64,000 bases of DNA from G965220075 sp965220075 (lineage in GTDB: Bacteria; Chloroflexota; UBA11872): the NCBI GenBank assembly GCA_965220075.1, contig OZ244806.1:3033422-3097421 (forward strand), written 5' to 3'. Both the position numbers and the translations under genes were made by a program. The notes under the pieces were generated by a model. It made no database searches, was not told the DNA's origin, and worked only from the letters and a program-made list of their open reading frames with translations. Positions 26,211 to 35,832 of the stretch are shown in pieces. Each line of letters opens with the position of its first letter. Position 1 is the stretch's first letter.

Positions 26211-27179
26211 TTAGGGAATAAGCAACAGCTTGCCCGTCGTCTCGCGGCCCGCCAGCGCGCGGTGGGCGTCGGGCGCGTCGGCCAGCGGGTAGGCGCGATG
26301 GATCTCGAGTGCCAGCGATCCATCGGCAACCCATCCCAGAACTTCGCCGGCGCGCCACTGCAGATCCGCGCTTGCCTCGACGTACGGCACCAGGCTGGGC
26401 CGGGTGAGGAAGATCGAGCCCTTCTGGTTGAGGATCTGCGGATCGAACGCCGGCACGGGCCCGCTGGCGGCGCCGAACAGCGCCATCATGCCCAAAGGCC
26501 GCAGGCAGTCGAGGCTGTCGTCGAAAGTCGCCCGGCCCACGCCGTCGTACACGACGTTTACACCCTTTCCGTCGGTGAGCCTGCTCACCTCCCGCGCGAA
26601 GTTGGACTGCGTGTAGACGATCGTCTCGTCAGCGCCGGCTGCACGCGCCACCTCGGCCTTGGCGTCGCTGCCCACGGTGGTGATCACGCGAGCGCCCAGC
26701 CGTTTGGCCATCTGAATGAGCAAGCGCCCCACGCCCCCGGCTCCGGCGTGGATGAGCGCACTGTGGTCCGCACCAAGGGAGAAGGTGGAGGTCACCAGAT
26801 AGTGCGCGGTCATGCCCTGCAAGAGCGCCGCGGCCGCCTGACGCGTGTCGATCGCTTCAGGCAGCGCGATCAAACGGTCCGCGGCCACCGCCTGCAACTC
26901 GGCGTAGGAGTCGCTTTCGGTTCCATGGCCCACGCGGTCGCCGACCCGCAGTGAATCGACCTCGGCGCCCACGGCCACCACCACACCGGCCGCTTCCAGC
27001 CCCGGCGTGAACGGCGTTTCCAGCGGGTACCTGCCCGCACGGTGGTAGATGTCGATGAAGTTGACCCCGATGGCCTCGTTTCGCACGACCACCTGGGAGG
27101 GGCCGGGTGTGGGATCGGGTACGTGTTCGTATCGCAGCGCTTCGGGCGGACCTGGCTGGTGCACTCGGATCGCTCGCAT
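26211..27179 (-). CDS. NADPH:quinone oxidoreductase (zinc-independent MDR family), paralog 1
   Basis: A 322-residue medium-chain dehydrogenase/reductase of the quinone oxidoreductase type. N-terminal catalytic domain with VGVNFID.YHR-like NEAIGVNFIDIYHRAGRYP; cofactor domain with GAGGVGRLLIQMAK and TTVGSDAK, whose lack of an acidic residue after the second strand favours NADPH. Zinc ligands of alcohol dehydrogenases are absent. Start ATG 27179 has GAGGGA 6 nt upstream. A close relative is at 36184; both end in GKLLLIP. Confidence 0.88.
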   Translation of the reverse strand: MRAIRVHQPGPPEALRYEHVPDPTPGPSQVVVRNEAIGVNFIDIYHRAGRYPLETPFTPGLEAAGVVVAVGAEVDSLRVGDRVGHGTESDSYAELQAVAADRLIALPEAIDTRQAAAALLQGMTAHYLVTSTFSLGADHSALIHAGAGGVGRLLIQMAKRLGARVITTVGSDAKAEVARAAGADETIVYTQSNFAREVSRLTDGKGVNVVYDGVGRATFDDSLDCLRPLGMMALFGAASGPVPAFDPQILNQKGSIFLTRPSLVPYVEASADLQWRAGEVLGWVADGSLALEIHRAYPLADAPDAHRALAGRETTGKLLLIP

Positions 27180-27452
27180 GTGGCATCCCTCTTCCGGCAA
27201 GCGCCGGACGGAAAAGCGGCGCCTGCCGCGGTTATGCCACGCGCGCCGCCGGCATGCAATTGATGGGTGGGTGCGGGGGACGTGAGTGCGGCAACTCTCG
27301 ATCCTGCGCTCGCCGATCCGAGTCACTCGGCGTACAGGCGGACGGTGCGGCGATGAGCGGAGGCGCGGATGTTTCCAGCAGCATCATTCCAGCGCCGCCC
27401 GATGCAACTTACGTGCTATACACGGCGCGCCCGCGAGGCAGAGTTGATACCC

Positions 27453-28589
27453 ATGCCGGAGTCGAATCTCGTTAACTCAATCTACGACGAGCTCGGGGTG
27501 CGGACCGTCATTCACGCCGGCGGCGCCACCACCAACTACGGCGGCTCGCGCATGCTGCCGGAGACGCTGCACGCCTACGTGGCGGCGTCTCGCTCGTTCG
27601 TCTCGATCGTGGAGCTCAATCAGCGCGCGGGCGCGTACATCGCCCAGGTAACCGGCGCCGAGGACGGCATGATCACCAGCGGAGCGGCAGGCGGCATGGT
27701 GCTCTCCATCGCCGCCTGCATGACCGGCGCCGACGTAGCCGCGGCGCGCCGGCTGCCGGACGCGACCGGCCTGAAAGACGAGCTGATAATCCAGAAGTTC
27801 CACCGCGGCCCCTACAGCCACATGTACACCTTCTGCGGGGTCCGCTTCGTGGAGGTGGGCGACTCGCATAGCTGTCTGCCGGAGGAGCTGGAGGCGGCTT
27901 TCTCGGAACGGACAGCGGCGGTGGCGTTCCTGATCGCGCCGGGCACCCATCGCGGCGGCCTGTCGCTTCCCGAAGTGGCCAAGATCGCGCACGGCCACGG
28001 CGTGCCGGTGATCGTGGACGCGGCCATGACGGTGCCGCCGCGCGACAACCTGCGCCGGTTCATACGCGAAGGCGCCGATCTGGTGACCATGAGCGGCGGC
28101 AAGGTGATCCGCGGTCCGCAGGACACCGGGCTGCTATACGGCCGCGGAGACCTGATCGAGGCGGCGCGCGTGAACAACAGCCCCAATCACGCCATCGGGC
28201 GCCCGCACAAGGTCTCGCGTGAGTCGATGCTGGCGCTTTACACCGCCCTCAAGCTCTACATGGATAGCGACGAGGACGAGATGCTGCACGAGTTCGGCGC
28301 GGACCTGGAGCCCCTGCTGGACGACCTGGGCGAGCTGGACGGTTTGCGCGTCAGCCTGGAGCGCGACGATGACAAGCACTTCGTGCCCACCCTGGTGATC
28401 GGCTTCACGCGCGCCTGGACCGGGGCGGGGCCGCTGGAGATACAGGCGCGATTGCTGGCGGGTCAGCCGTCGATCTTCCTGGGCTACGACCAGGCAGCCG
28501 GCCGCCTGAACGTCAACCCCATCAACCTGCAAGAGGGTGAGGCGGCGATGGTGGGAAGGCGGCTGCGCGAGGAGTTGACGGCCGGCTAG
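27453..28589 (+). CDS. SelA/DgaE-like PLP-dependent enzyme
   Basis: A 378-residue fold-type I PLP enzyme related to L-seryl-tRNA(Sec) selenium transferase and to D-glucosaminate-6-phosphate ammonia-lyase (DgaE). The Schiff-base Lys is probably Lys217 in TMSGGKVIRGPQDTG, and the PLP-ring Asp is Asp189 in VIVDAAMTVPP. Phosphate contacts are probably in TSGAAGGMVL. True SelA proteins are longer and lie with selB/tRNA-Sec genes; none is here, and the context of sugar-acid enzymes favours an ammonia-lyase-type role. Start ATG 27453; an upstream ATG would add 28 residues with no family match. Confidence 0.75.
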   Translation: MPESNLVNSIYDELGVRTVIHAGGATTNYGGSRMLPETLHAYVAASRSFVSIVELNQRAGAYIAQVTGAEDGMITSGAAGGMVLSIAACMTGADVAAARRLPDATGLKDELIIQKFHRGPYSHMYTFCGVRFVEVGDSHSCLPEELEAAFSERTAAVAFLIAPGTHRGGLSLPEVAKIAHGHGVPVIVDAAMTVPPRDNLRRFIREGADLVTMSGGKVIRGPQDTGLLYGRGDLIEAARVNNSPNHAIGRPHKVSRESMLALYTALKLYMDSDEDEMLHEFGADLEPLLDDLGELDGLRVSLERDDDKHFVPTLVIGFTRAWTGAGPLEIQARLLAGQPSIFLGYDQAAGRLNVNPINLQEGEAAMVGRRLREELTAG

Positions 28590-28659
28590 ACCTGATCGGG
28601 CGGGCGGCTCCGCGATTAGCCGCGCCGCTCAGAATCCTCGTCGCCTAACATGACCGCTC

Positions 28660-29958
28660 ATGCAGCACCGCGAGACGCTGCACGCCATACGGTGGCTGGT
28701 GCTGCGCGTATACGTGCAGGCCTTCCTGATTGCCTTCGGCACGGGAATACTCATACCGACGCTGCCGCTGTTCGTGGCCGAGCTGTTTGTGGCCGAGCTG
28801 GAGGAGGTGGCCTTCACGCTGAGCACGCTGGCCGTGGCCACCGTCGGTCTCGGCACCTTGCTGGGGAGCGTGCCCGCCGGCTTGTTGCAGGCGCGCGCCA
28901 GCGAGAGGCCCCTGCTGATCGTGGGGATTGCGGCCAGCGCCGCGCCGATTCTTCTGCTGGCGTTTACCTCGAATTACGCGTTGATCATCGCGGCCCGGCT
29001 GGTGGCCGGCCTTGGCAGCGCCATGTGGACTCTCTCGGTCATGTCCTATCTCCTGCGCTCCGTGCCCGACCGTCAGCGCGGACGCGTGATGTCGTTCTTC
29101 GGCGGCATCAACCGGATCGGCCTGTTCCTCAGCCCGGCCCTGGGCGGGGCGCTGGCGCATGCCTTCGGGTTTGGCGCCGCGTTCCTGGCCGCCGGCATCG
29201 TCACCGCGGCGGCGCTGGCGCCGACGTTCCTGTTTGTGAAGCCGCGCGGCGCCGCAGGACCTGCGCCGGCTCGGCCGGCTCAGCCGCCCGGCATCCGGCG
29301 CATGATCCGCGTCGCACGGCGTCAGGCGCGCGATCTCGCGACCGCTGGGCTCGGCCAGATCTTCGCCTCCGCGATTCGGTCCGGTCGCCTGGTGATCCTG
29401 CCGCTCTACGCCGCCTTCGTGTTGGACCTGGACGCCGTAGCCGTGGGAGTGGTGGTGAGCGCCTCCGCCGCCATCGACATGACGCTGTTTCCGCTAAGCG
29501 GCTACGTGATGGACCGGTTCGGGCGCAAATTCGCCACGGTTCCCACGTTTGCGCTCTTCGGGCTGTCTATGGCGCTTCTGCCGCTGACGCAAGACCTCAC
29601 CGGGCTGATCGCGATTGCCTTGCTGATGGGCTTCGCCAACGGAATAGGGTCGGGCACCATGCTCACGCTTGGCACCGACCTGGCGCCCAAGGACTCCCCC
29701 GCCGAGTTCCTGGGGCTGTGGCGCTTGCTGGGCGACGCGGGCCACCTTGGCGGCCCCTTGTTGGTGGGCGCCGTGGCGGATGCCCTGGGACTGATGATCG
29801 CGCCCTTCTTCCTGGCGGGTCTGGGGTTCGCGGGCGCGCTCACGTTCGGGGTTCTGGTGCGTGAGACCCTGCGCCGGCCGGACCGCCCAAGCGTTTCTGC
29901 ACCGACGCGTCCCGCGAGGGAAACCTCCGACGAATCTCGCACGCGCTTGGGCCAATAG
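28660..29958 (+). CDS. MFS transporter
   Basis: A 432-residue major facilitator protein with about 12 membrane segments split by a cytoplasmic loop near residues 190-225 (Pro/Ala/Arg-rich). The loop 2-3 signature is weak, but VPDRQRGRVMSFFGGINRIG and MDRFGRK after the mid-loop are typical. Its place 70 bp after the DgaE-like gene suggests that both serve uptake and breakdown of one compound. A 15-bp near-perfect tandem duplication at 28768-28797 repeats LFVAE at the end of the first membrane segment. The substrate is unknown. Confidence 0.85.
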   Translation: MQHRETLHAIRWLVLRVYVQAFLIAFGTGILIPTLPLFVAELFVAELEEVAFTLSTLAVATVGLGTLLGSVPAGLLQARASERPLLIVGIAASAAPILLLAFTSNYALIIAARLVAGLGSAMWTLSVMSYLLRSVPDRQRGRVMSFFGGINRIGLFLSPALGGALAHAFGFGAAFLAAGIVTAAALAPTFLFVKPRGAAGPAPARPAQPPGIRRMIRVARRQARDLATAGLGQIFASAIRSGRLVILPLYAAFVLDLDAVAVGVVVSASAAIDMTLFPLSGYVMDRFGRKFATVPTFALFGLSMALLPLTQDLTGLIAIALLMGFANGIGSGTMLTLGTDLAPKDSPAEFLGLWRLLGDAGHLGGPLLVGAVADALGLMIAPFFLAGLGFAGALTFGVLVRETLRRPDRPSVSAPTRPARETSDESRTRLGQ

Positions 29959-30089
29959 GGCACCAGCCAAGGCCGCCGATGACGCGCCGGTCAAGGTTCA
30001 GGCGGTGCGGGCGACTCCCTTCGAAGGCGAGCCAAGCCGCGACCTAGTAGACGCCTGTCCGCGCCACCGGCACGAGGACCGGGGCGCCG

Positions 30090-31202
30090 CTAGGACGCGA
30101 CCGGCGTCACGGTGGCGTGACGGTGGGTCATACGCCGCAGGCGCTCCGGGTTGGGCTCCGGCAGGCCCTCGGTGAAGGGCGCGAAGGTGAGATCGTCGGA
30201 TATCTCGATCTCCGGCTCCGCTAGATCTTCCCGGTAGAACTTGGACGATGGGAACAGGTCGCCGGGGTATGTGAAATTGGGCAGGGTGGCCAGCTCGATG
30301 CAGAGCGCCGCGCCCACCGCGCTCTCCAGCATGCCGCCGATCCATACCGGCACACCGTGGTCGCGGCAGAGATCGTGGATGGCCAGCGCGTTGCTGAAGC
30401 CGCCCACGCGCCCCGGCTTGATGTTGACGTAGCGGCACGCGCCCAGCCGGATGGCCTGCTCGACGGTGCGCGGCTCGCGGGCCGACTCGTCCAGGCAGAT
30501 CGGGGTTTCTATCTGCCTGGCCAGCTCGGCGTGGTCGACTACGTCGTCCCAGGCCAGCGGCTGCTCGATGAAGGCCAGCCCGAACGCGTCTATAGCCTGA
30601 AAGGTCTCCAGGTCGGCAAGCGTGTAGCCCCCGTTGCAGTCGATGTGCAGCGTCACGCGGGGAAAGGCCGAGCGCACCGCCTTGAGCATCTCCACGTCCC
30701 AGCCCGGGCGAGCCTTCAGCTTGATGCGCGGGAACCCTTTGTCGACCGCCTGCTGGATGTTGCCCAGCAGCATGTCGAAGGAGTCCTGAATTCCAAAGTC
30801 GGCGCCGGCCACGACCGGGGACGGCTCTCCCCCCAGCAAGCGGTGGACAGGCTTGCCTTCGAGCTTGCTCTGCAGGGTCCACCAGCAGAGCTCCAGCGCT
30901 GCCTTAGCGAAGCCGTTGCCCTTGAAGTAGGCCAGCCGCCGGTCGAGGTCGCGCGCGGTGTCGAACTCGCGTCCGACTACGTAGGGGCCCATCACCTCGC
31001 TGACCAACGAGAAGACCGTGCCGGCGCTCTCGGCCACGTAGTGCGGGGCGAAGAACGGCGTGGCTTCCGACCAGGCGGAGTGCTCGCCGCTGCTCGCTCT
31101 GACCAGGATGGAGTCGATCTCCCAGTCCTCGCCGTAGGCGGTGCGCCACGGATATATCAACGGCATGCGTACGTGATAGATGTCCAAGCGGTCGATGCGC
31201 AT
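30090..31202 (-). CDS. Enolase-superfamily enzyme, N-succinylamino acid racemase/o-succinylbenzoate synthase type
   Basis: 370 residues with all MLE-subgroup catalytic residues in place: Lys161-x-Lys163 (IKLKARPGWD), metal ligands Asp188 (DCNGGY), Glu213 (FIEQPL) and Asp238 (LDESA), Lys262 (NIKPGRVGG) and GMLESAVG. This pattern fits the NSAR/OSBS family. No menaquinone genes surround it, so N-acylamino acid racemase or a related catabolic reaction is more likely than menaquinone synthesis. Start ATG 31202 has GGAGGA 7 nt upstream. Confidence 0.82.
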   Translation of the reverse strand: MRIDRLDIYHVRMPLIYPWRTAYGEDWEIDSILVRASSGEHSAWSEATPFFAPHYVAESAGTVFSLVSEVMGPYVVGREFDTARDLDRRLAYFKGNGFAKAALELCWWTLQSKLEGKPVHRLLGGEPSPVVAGADFGIQDSFDMLLGNIQQAVDKGFPRIKLKARPGWDVEMLKAVRSAFPRVTLHIDCNGGYTLADLETFQAIDAFGLAFIEQPLAWDDVVDHAELARQIETPICLDESAREPRTVEQAIRLGACRYVNIKPGRVGGFSNALAIHDLCRDHGVPVWIGGMLESAVGAALCIELATLPNFTYPGDLFPSSKFYREDLAEPEIEISDDLTFAPFTEGLPEPNPERLRRMTHRHATVTPVAS

Positions 31203-31479
31203 GAGCGGCTCCTCCACCAAGCGCCAGGCCGTTGCGACCGCCGCGTCCCCGGCTGGCGCGGTGATCGGCCTGATCGCCTGGGCAAGCCACAAGATAGCGC
31301 CAGCGTGGATTGTGCGGCTGCCGGATCGGACCCGGGCGGGCGGTGTAGGAGCGATTCACCAACCGCCCGCACTGTGTGGGAGATCGAATGGCGGAGCGGG
31401 AAGACCCCCTCACCCCGGCCCTCTCCCTCACGGAGAGAGGGAGAAGAGCGCTAGGGAGAGGGGAAGAAGGAGCGGCGAT
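31203..31479. repeat. Intergenic region with CCCTCTCC palindromic repeat
   Basis: 277 bp with no gene. At 31411-31440 the sequence CACCCCGGCCCTCTCCCT runs into GGAGAGAGGG, forming an imperfect stem. The same kind of element (CACCCTAGCCCTCTCCCTT ... AAGGGAGAGGG) is the target of the IS481 insertion at 55242, so this is a dispersed intergenic repeat. Confidence 0.55.
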
Positions 31480-32643
31480 TTAGGCGGCTTGGATGTCCAG
31501 CACGATGCGCCTGATGGTCTGCTTCGGAAGCTGATTTGTGCCGAAATCGCGGGTGAAGTCGGAGTGCGAGTAGACGACGTGCAGCTTGCCGCCGCGCTGC
31601 ATGGTGGAGGTGTAGGAGCAGCCCGGTCCGGTGTGGAAGGCAAAGGGCAGCTCCCAGCGGTTGCCGGTGCCGTCGAGGCTGAGCATGACGTGGGTCACCT
31701 GCGGGTGCCCGTAGCCGCCCCGGCCCGAGACGCAGGCCAGCACGCCGTTGGGCAGCAGCTCGAGGCGGGGCTTGACGCTGGGCCATCCGGTGTTGACGGG
31801 GGTCGACCAGCTGCGCCCGCCGTCTGCGGAATGCGACTGGAACATAGGCGAGTAGGACCCGGTGCGGAAGATGCATAGCAAGTCGCCGTTGGCGAGCTGG
31901 ATTAGATCGGGCTCGCTGAAGCCCGCTTCGACCTCGCGGTCCGCGGCGCCGTAAACGGTGGCGCTGAGGTCCGGATCGAACACGTGCGCGCAGCGCCAGG
32001 TTTGGCCGCGATCGGTGGAATGGACCAGGGCCACATGGGCGCGGGTCTCGGAGCCGCCCGGCTTGAGCGGCGTAGCCAGGAAGGGCGCCATGAGGGCGCC
32101 GTCGTCAAACTCAACGATCGTGCCGTAGTTCTCGTAGCCGGAGCTTGTCCAGGGCAGGTCCGGAACCTCGAACTCATGCGTCTCGATGATCTGTGCGTCA
32201 GCCACCCAACGCTGCCAGATGAAGTGAGGCTGGTCGGCCCGCATGACGTCGTGAAACGGTCCCATGCTGCGGTCGTAGGAACGCTCCAGGTACTCACGCG
32301 GATAGGTGTCGATACGGGCGGTGCTGCCGTCGCGCAGGTAACCGAGCAGCCCGGAGGCGAAATCCTGATAGTTCAGGCCGGTGTCAGCGCGCCGCATGAT
32401 GAGGGGGTAGTCGGCGGGCGCCTCCGACCAGGTCTCGCCGGCATCATCCGAGATCACCGCGCGCAGCGGCTCCACCCCGCCGTGGCGACCGCGGTGATAG
32501 GTCATGTAGAAGCGGTCTCCCCCCAGCTCGACGAGACCCGGGAAGTTGATGATGCTCTGGGTGTCCTCGATCCAGGTGTCGATGCGTTCGACGGCGATGG
32601 TCACTCGCCGACCGCCATGCGTGTAGGTGGCTTGCGAAAGCAC
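31480..32643 (-). CDS. BNR/Asp-box (sialidase-like) beta-propeller protein, paralog 2
   Basis: 387 residues with Asp-box motifs ISDDAGETW, HSTDRGQTW and SHSADGGRSW spread along the chain, as in six-bladed sialidase-type propellers. Potential substrate-facing Arg residues (RTGSYSPMF) are present, but a full sialidase Arg triad is not evident. No signal peptide. Start chosen: GTG 32643, preceded by GAGGAGG at 7 nt. It is divergent from the glycosidase-like gene at 32744, with only 100 bp between, implying shared control. Confidence 0.72.
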   Translation of the reverse strand: MLSQATYTHGGRRVTIAVERIDTWIEDTQSIINFPGLVELGGDRFYMTYHRGRHGGVEPLRAVISDDAGETWSEAPADYPLIMRRADTGLNYQDFASGLLGYLRDGSTARIDTYPREYLERSYDRSMGPFHDVMRADQPHFIWQRWVADAQIIETHEFEVPDLPWTSSGYENYGTIVEFDDGALMAPFLATPLKPGGSETRAHVALVHSTDRGQTWRCAHVFDPDLSATVYGAADREVEAGFSEPDLIQLANGDLLCIFRTGSYSPMFQSHSADGGRSWSTPVNTGWPSVKPRLELLPNGVLACVSGRGGYGHPQVTHVMLSLDGTGNRWELPFAFHTGPGCSYTSTMQRGGKLHVVYSHSDFTRDFGTNQLPKQTIRRIVLDIQAA

Positions 32644-32743
32644 GATCAGGCCTCCTCGGAGCGCCGCCAATAAGGCTCGACAGACCGAGCACGGTGCGAC
32701 ACGGTATCGTAGCGCGTTGGCCAAAATACCGGACGAACGCAAG

Positions 32744-34540
32744 ATGAGCAGCCATCCCGCCGACCCGGACGCCCTGGCGCGTTCGGGGGCGCCTATCTAC
32801 CTGGCCGACCTTGACCTGTGCCAGCCGTCTTCGGCCTTGAGCCGGACGCCGCGGCGCTTCGCCTGGCGACCGGAGTCCTACAAGACCGACCAGTTCGACG
32901 GGACCATGCTCTTCGCCGGCGAGGAGACGGAGGCCCCGCCGGTGACTTACGCGCCGCAGGTGGTGGGCTGGCATGACGTCTACGTGGGAATGTTCAACGG
33001 CGCCTCGCGGCCATATCTGGCGCAGCGGCTGCAAGTGAAGCTGAGCGGCGATCCGTGCTACTCAGAGCTCAACCTGCCCACGCCCAGCGACCGGCCCTGG
33101 GGCGTGCCGACGGACGATTTGGACCTGGGCCTGCGCATTCACGAGGTCTTCTTCAAGACCGCCGACCTGAGCGGCCAGCAAATCACGTTCGCGCAGCCCC
33201 GTCAGTTCGTGGTGCCGGACGACCAGGAGTACGGGAACCGCTGCGAGACGACCTGGATCATGTACGTCAAGCTGGTCCCCTTGTCCGACGGCGAGGTCGA
33301 GACGCTGCTGGCGGATCGAGGCCGCACGGACACCAAGCGCCTCTTCGCCTACAACGACTCGTGGTGCGTCGGCTGGGGACGACAGGCGCCCGCCAGCGCC
33401 GAGGTGGTGCGCTCACACCTGGCGCCCTTCCACCACAGCGACTTCGGGCGAGTCTATTTCGACGGCGTGCACGCGGACCTTTGCAGCTACTTCACGAAGA
33501 TCGGGCGGATGTGGACCAAGGACTACTTCCAACCCGATGACCACGTGCGCACCGGCGACCGGCTGTTCGTGGACACCTGGACCGAGTACGTGGAGAAGGG
33601 GATTGATCCCTTCCAGGCCGCTTTGGACTTCACGCATGAGATCGGCCTGGAGTTTCACGCCTGCTGCCGGTTGGGCTGGGGGCTCTTCTACTGGCCGCCG
33701 CACTGGGACGCCGTCAACCGGGGCGGGTTCTGGGATCGGCATCCCGAGTGGCGCAGCGTGCACCGCGACGGCAGCCCCGGTTCGGCCATGTCATTCGCTT
33801 TCCCGGAGGTGCGCCGCTACCTGCTCGACTTGATCGGCGAGATGGCGCAGTACCAGGTTGACGGCGTCTGCATGCTCTTCAACCGTCAGCCTCCCTGGGT
33901 GGACCATGAAGCGCCGCTGCTGGAGGGCTTCCAGGCGCAATACGGCGCTGATCCGCGCGATCTGGACGAGCGCGACCCGCGCTGGCTGGCATACCGCAGC
34001 AGCGCGGCGACGCTACTCATGGAGGAACTGCGCCGCGAGCTCGAGGGCGTGGCCAGCCGGCAGAACCGCTCGAAGCCGATCGAGGTGTCGGCCTGGGTGC
34101 TCGGAAGCCTGGAAGAGAACCTCTACTACGGACTCGATCTAGAGACGTGGGTCGAGCGTGGGCTGGTGGACATGCTGGTTCCCTATACGTCGGCCGAGAA
34201 GCTGTTCAGCTGGCAGATGGCCTGGGAAGACCCCAAAGACGTGCAGGCGTGGCTGTTGCTCACCCAGGGCACGGCGTGCAAGCTGGCTCTGAACGTCATG
34301 CCGCGCCAAATGTCGGCCGCGCAGTATCGACGCAAGGCGCATGCTCTGTACGAGGCCGGCGTGGAGCACCTGGCTTTCTGGGACACGCCAATCGTGGGAG
34401 ACGAGGCGCCGACGCTCAAGCGGCTGGGCCACCGGGACGAGATCGCCGCCTGGCTGGCGGCCGGCGAGCCGGAGGCGCCCGCGCACTTCACGCGGCTGCG
34501 CGCGCTGGGTCACTGGGACCTGAGCTTTCTGCCCGAGTAG
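32744..34540 (+). CDS. Glycoside-hydrolase-like TIM-barrel protein, paralog 2
   Basis: 598 residues, homologous over its length to the protein at 23070: same opening (APIYLADLDLCQPS), TDTKRLFAYND, FGRVYFDG, LEFHACCRLGWG, the barrel strand QVDGVCMLFNRQ, EVSAWVLGS and the NVMPRQMSAAQYRRKA block. The two share perhaps a third of residues by eye. The acidic residues in DFGRVYFD and DHEAPLLEGF are candidates for catalysis but cannot be assigned. Start ATG 32744. Soluble, no signal peptide. Confidence 0.6.
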   Translation: MSSHPADPDALARSGAPIYLADLDLCQPSSALSRTPRRFAWRPESYKTDQFDGTMLFAGEETEAPPVTYAPQVVGWHDVYVGMFNGASRPYLAQRLQVKLSGDPCYSELNLPTPSDRPWGVPTDDLDLGLRIHEVFFKTADLSGQQITFAQPRQFVVPDDQEYGNRCETTWIMYVKLVPLSDGEVETLLADRGRTDTKRLFAYNDSWCVGWGRQAPASAEVVRSHLAPFHHSDFGRVYFDGVHADLCSYFTKIGRMWTKDYFQPDDHVRTGDRLFVDTWTEYVEKGIDPFQAALDFTHEIGLEFHACCRLGWGLFYWPPHWDAVNRGGFWDRHPEWRSVHRDGSPGSAMSFAFPEVRRYLLDLIGEMAQYQVDGVCMLFNRQPPWVDHEAPLLEGFQAQYGADPRDLDERDPRWLAYRSSAATLLMEELRRELEGVASRQNRSKPIEVSAWVLGSLEENLYYGLDLETWVERGLVDMLVPYTSAEKLFSWQMAWEDPKDVQAWLLLTQGTACKLALNVMPRQMSAAQYRRKAHALYEAGVEHLAFWDTPIVGDEAPTLKRLGHRDEIAAWLAAGEPEAPAHFTRLRALGHWDLSFLPE

Positions 34541-34578
34541 CGGCGGGCGTCGGGGAAACCGGCCGCCGCAGGTACCGC

Positions 34579-35832
34579 TCAGCCCGTGACCGGCCGGTCC
34601 ACGGTGCCGGGCCAGCGGCTCAGGATGCGCCAGAACTCGAAGTGCAAGCCCCCGAACATGATCGCGTAGGCGATTAGCATCAAGCCCTGCACGCTCGCGT
34701 AGTTCCACACGTCCGGCGTCATGACGGTGAAATACCCGTAGGCGATGCGGGTTACGCCGAGCCCGACCACCACGACCGCCAGCAATTCGCCGGACACCTC
34801 GCCGATCAGCCATGCCCCGGCGATCACTCCTAGAACACCCGAGAGGATCGCCCAGTACCCGGCGATGTAGTAGTAGGTGGACACCGCGCCCAGTGACGGG
34901 TCGGAGAGCGTAGCGGCCACCGCCCAAGCACCCGCAACCAGCCCCACTATTCCCTTCAGCCCGAATATCCAGCGCGAGCGCCGCAGCGCGCGGCTGCGCG
35001 TGACCACGAGAAACAGGAGAGCGCCATCCAGGAATACGTAGGCGCCGAATGGGAAGGCCAGGTCGGTCTTCAAGACCGGCGCCAGCGCCAGCAGAATGAA
35101 CGCCGCCGCTACGTAGGTGACCGCCAGAATCCCCCGTGCCAGCACCGACCACCTGACGTAAGGATGCTCCGGTCCAAGAGCCGGCATGATGCGGCTTGCC
35201 GGCTTAGCAGCCACGCTGGCGGCGGCCAGGCCGTTCAAGCGCCCGGCAACGCTCTGCCGGGCGCCGGATTCGCCGCCGAAAGGCATGACACGCGGCATCC
35301 TGCCAAAAACCGCGGATCCCGTGGCCGCCAAAGGTCGGCGCAACACGGTGGCCCCAAGCGCGGAGGCGGCCAGCGCTGACATGCCGGACATGGTCCCGAT
35401 CACCAGCGACCAGCCAATCCCCAGTACCAGGGTCGGTCCAACGTTGATAGATCGAATCTGGTCGGGGCTCGTGATCAGAGTTAGCTGCTCGCCCCACTCC
35501 CAATTGACTCCCCAGGCAAACAGACCGTCGAGCGCCGCGACCAGCCCGGCCACGGGACCGAGTCCCAAGCCGAGCCCGATGGCCCAGGTGACGCCCGCGC
35601 GCAGCCGAAATAGAACGCCCCAGAGCAAGCCGGTCAGAATGAAGCCGTACACGTAGGACTGCGGGCCGATCTCGAGCTTGAAGGCGCGCTGCTCAATGAC
35701 GGCCGCAAGCAGGTCGACCTTGTAAATCCAGACAGCCGCGATCACCAGGCCGATCGCGATTCCGAGTCTCAGCCCCAGCCATCCGCGCAGGCGGTGGGTC
35801 AGTTCATCCTGCTCGGCAAGGTCGAAGCGCAT
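34579..35832 (-). CDS. Polytopic membrane protein of unknown function
   Basis: 417 residues with roughly nine membrane segments. The N-terminal part (1-155) has four hydrophobic stretches around an extracellular loop with WGVNWEWGEQL. A soluble Ala/Arg/Pro-rich stretch (170-225) follows. The C-terminal half (230-405) has five to six closely spaced helices and resembles HdeD/DUF308-type membrane proteins only loosely. Converges with the glycosidase-like gene. No function can be assigned. Confidence 0.65.
   Translation of the reverse strand: MRFDLAEQDELTHRLRGWLGLRLGIAIGLVIAAVWIYKVDLLAAVIEQRAFKLEIGPQSYVYGFILTGLLWGVLFRLRAGVTWAIGLGLGLGPVAGLVAALDGLFAWGVNWEWGEQLTLITSPDQIRSINVGPTLVLGIGWSLVIGTMSGMSALAASALGATVLRRPLAATGSAVFGRMPRVMPFGGESGARQSVAGRLNGLAAASVAAKPASRIMPALGPEHPYVRWSVLARGILAVTYVAAAFILLALAPVLKTDLAFPFGAYVFLDGALLFLVVTRSRALRRSRWIFGLKGIVGLVAGAWAVAATLSDPSLGAVSTYYYIAGYWAILSGVLGVIAGAWLIGEVSGELLAVVVVGLGVTRIAYGYFTVMTPDVWNYASVQGLMLIAYAIMFGGLHFEFWRILSRWPGTVDRPVTG

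Noticed and set aside
30090..31202. Enolase-superfamily gene as menaquinone menC
   Set aside because: Catalytic residues fit OSBS, but no other men genes are nearby and the neighbours are catabolic; NSAR-like function is preferred.
19267..32643. The two BNR proteins as true sialidases
   Set aside because: Asp boxes alone are structural; I could not find a convincing Arg triad plus Tyr/Glu nucleophile pair or a signal peptide.
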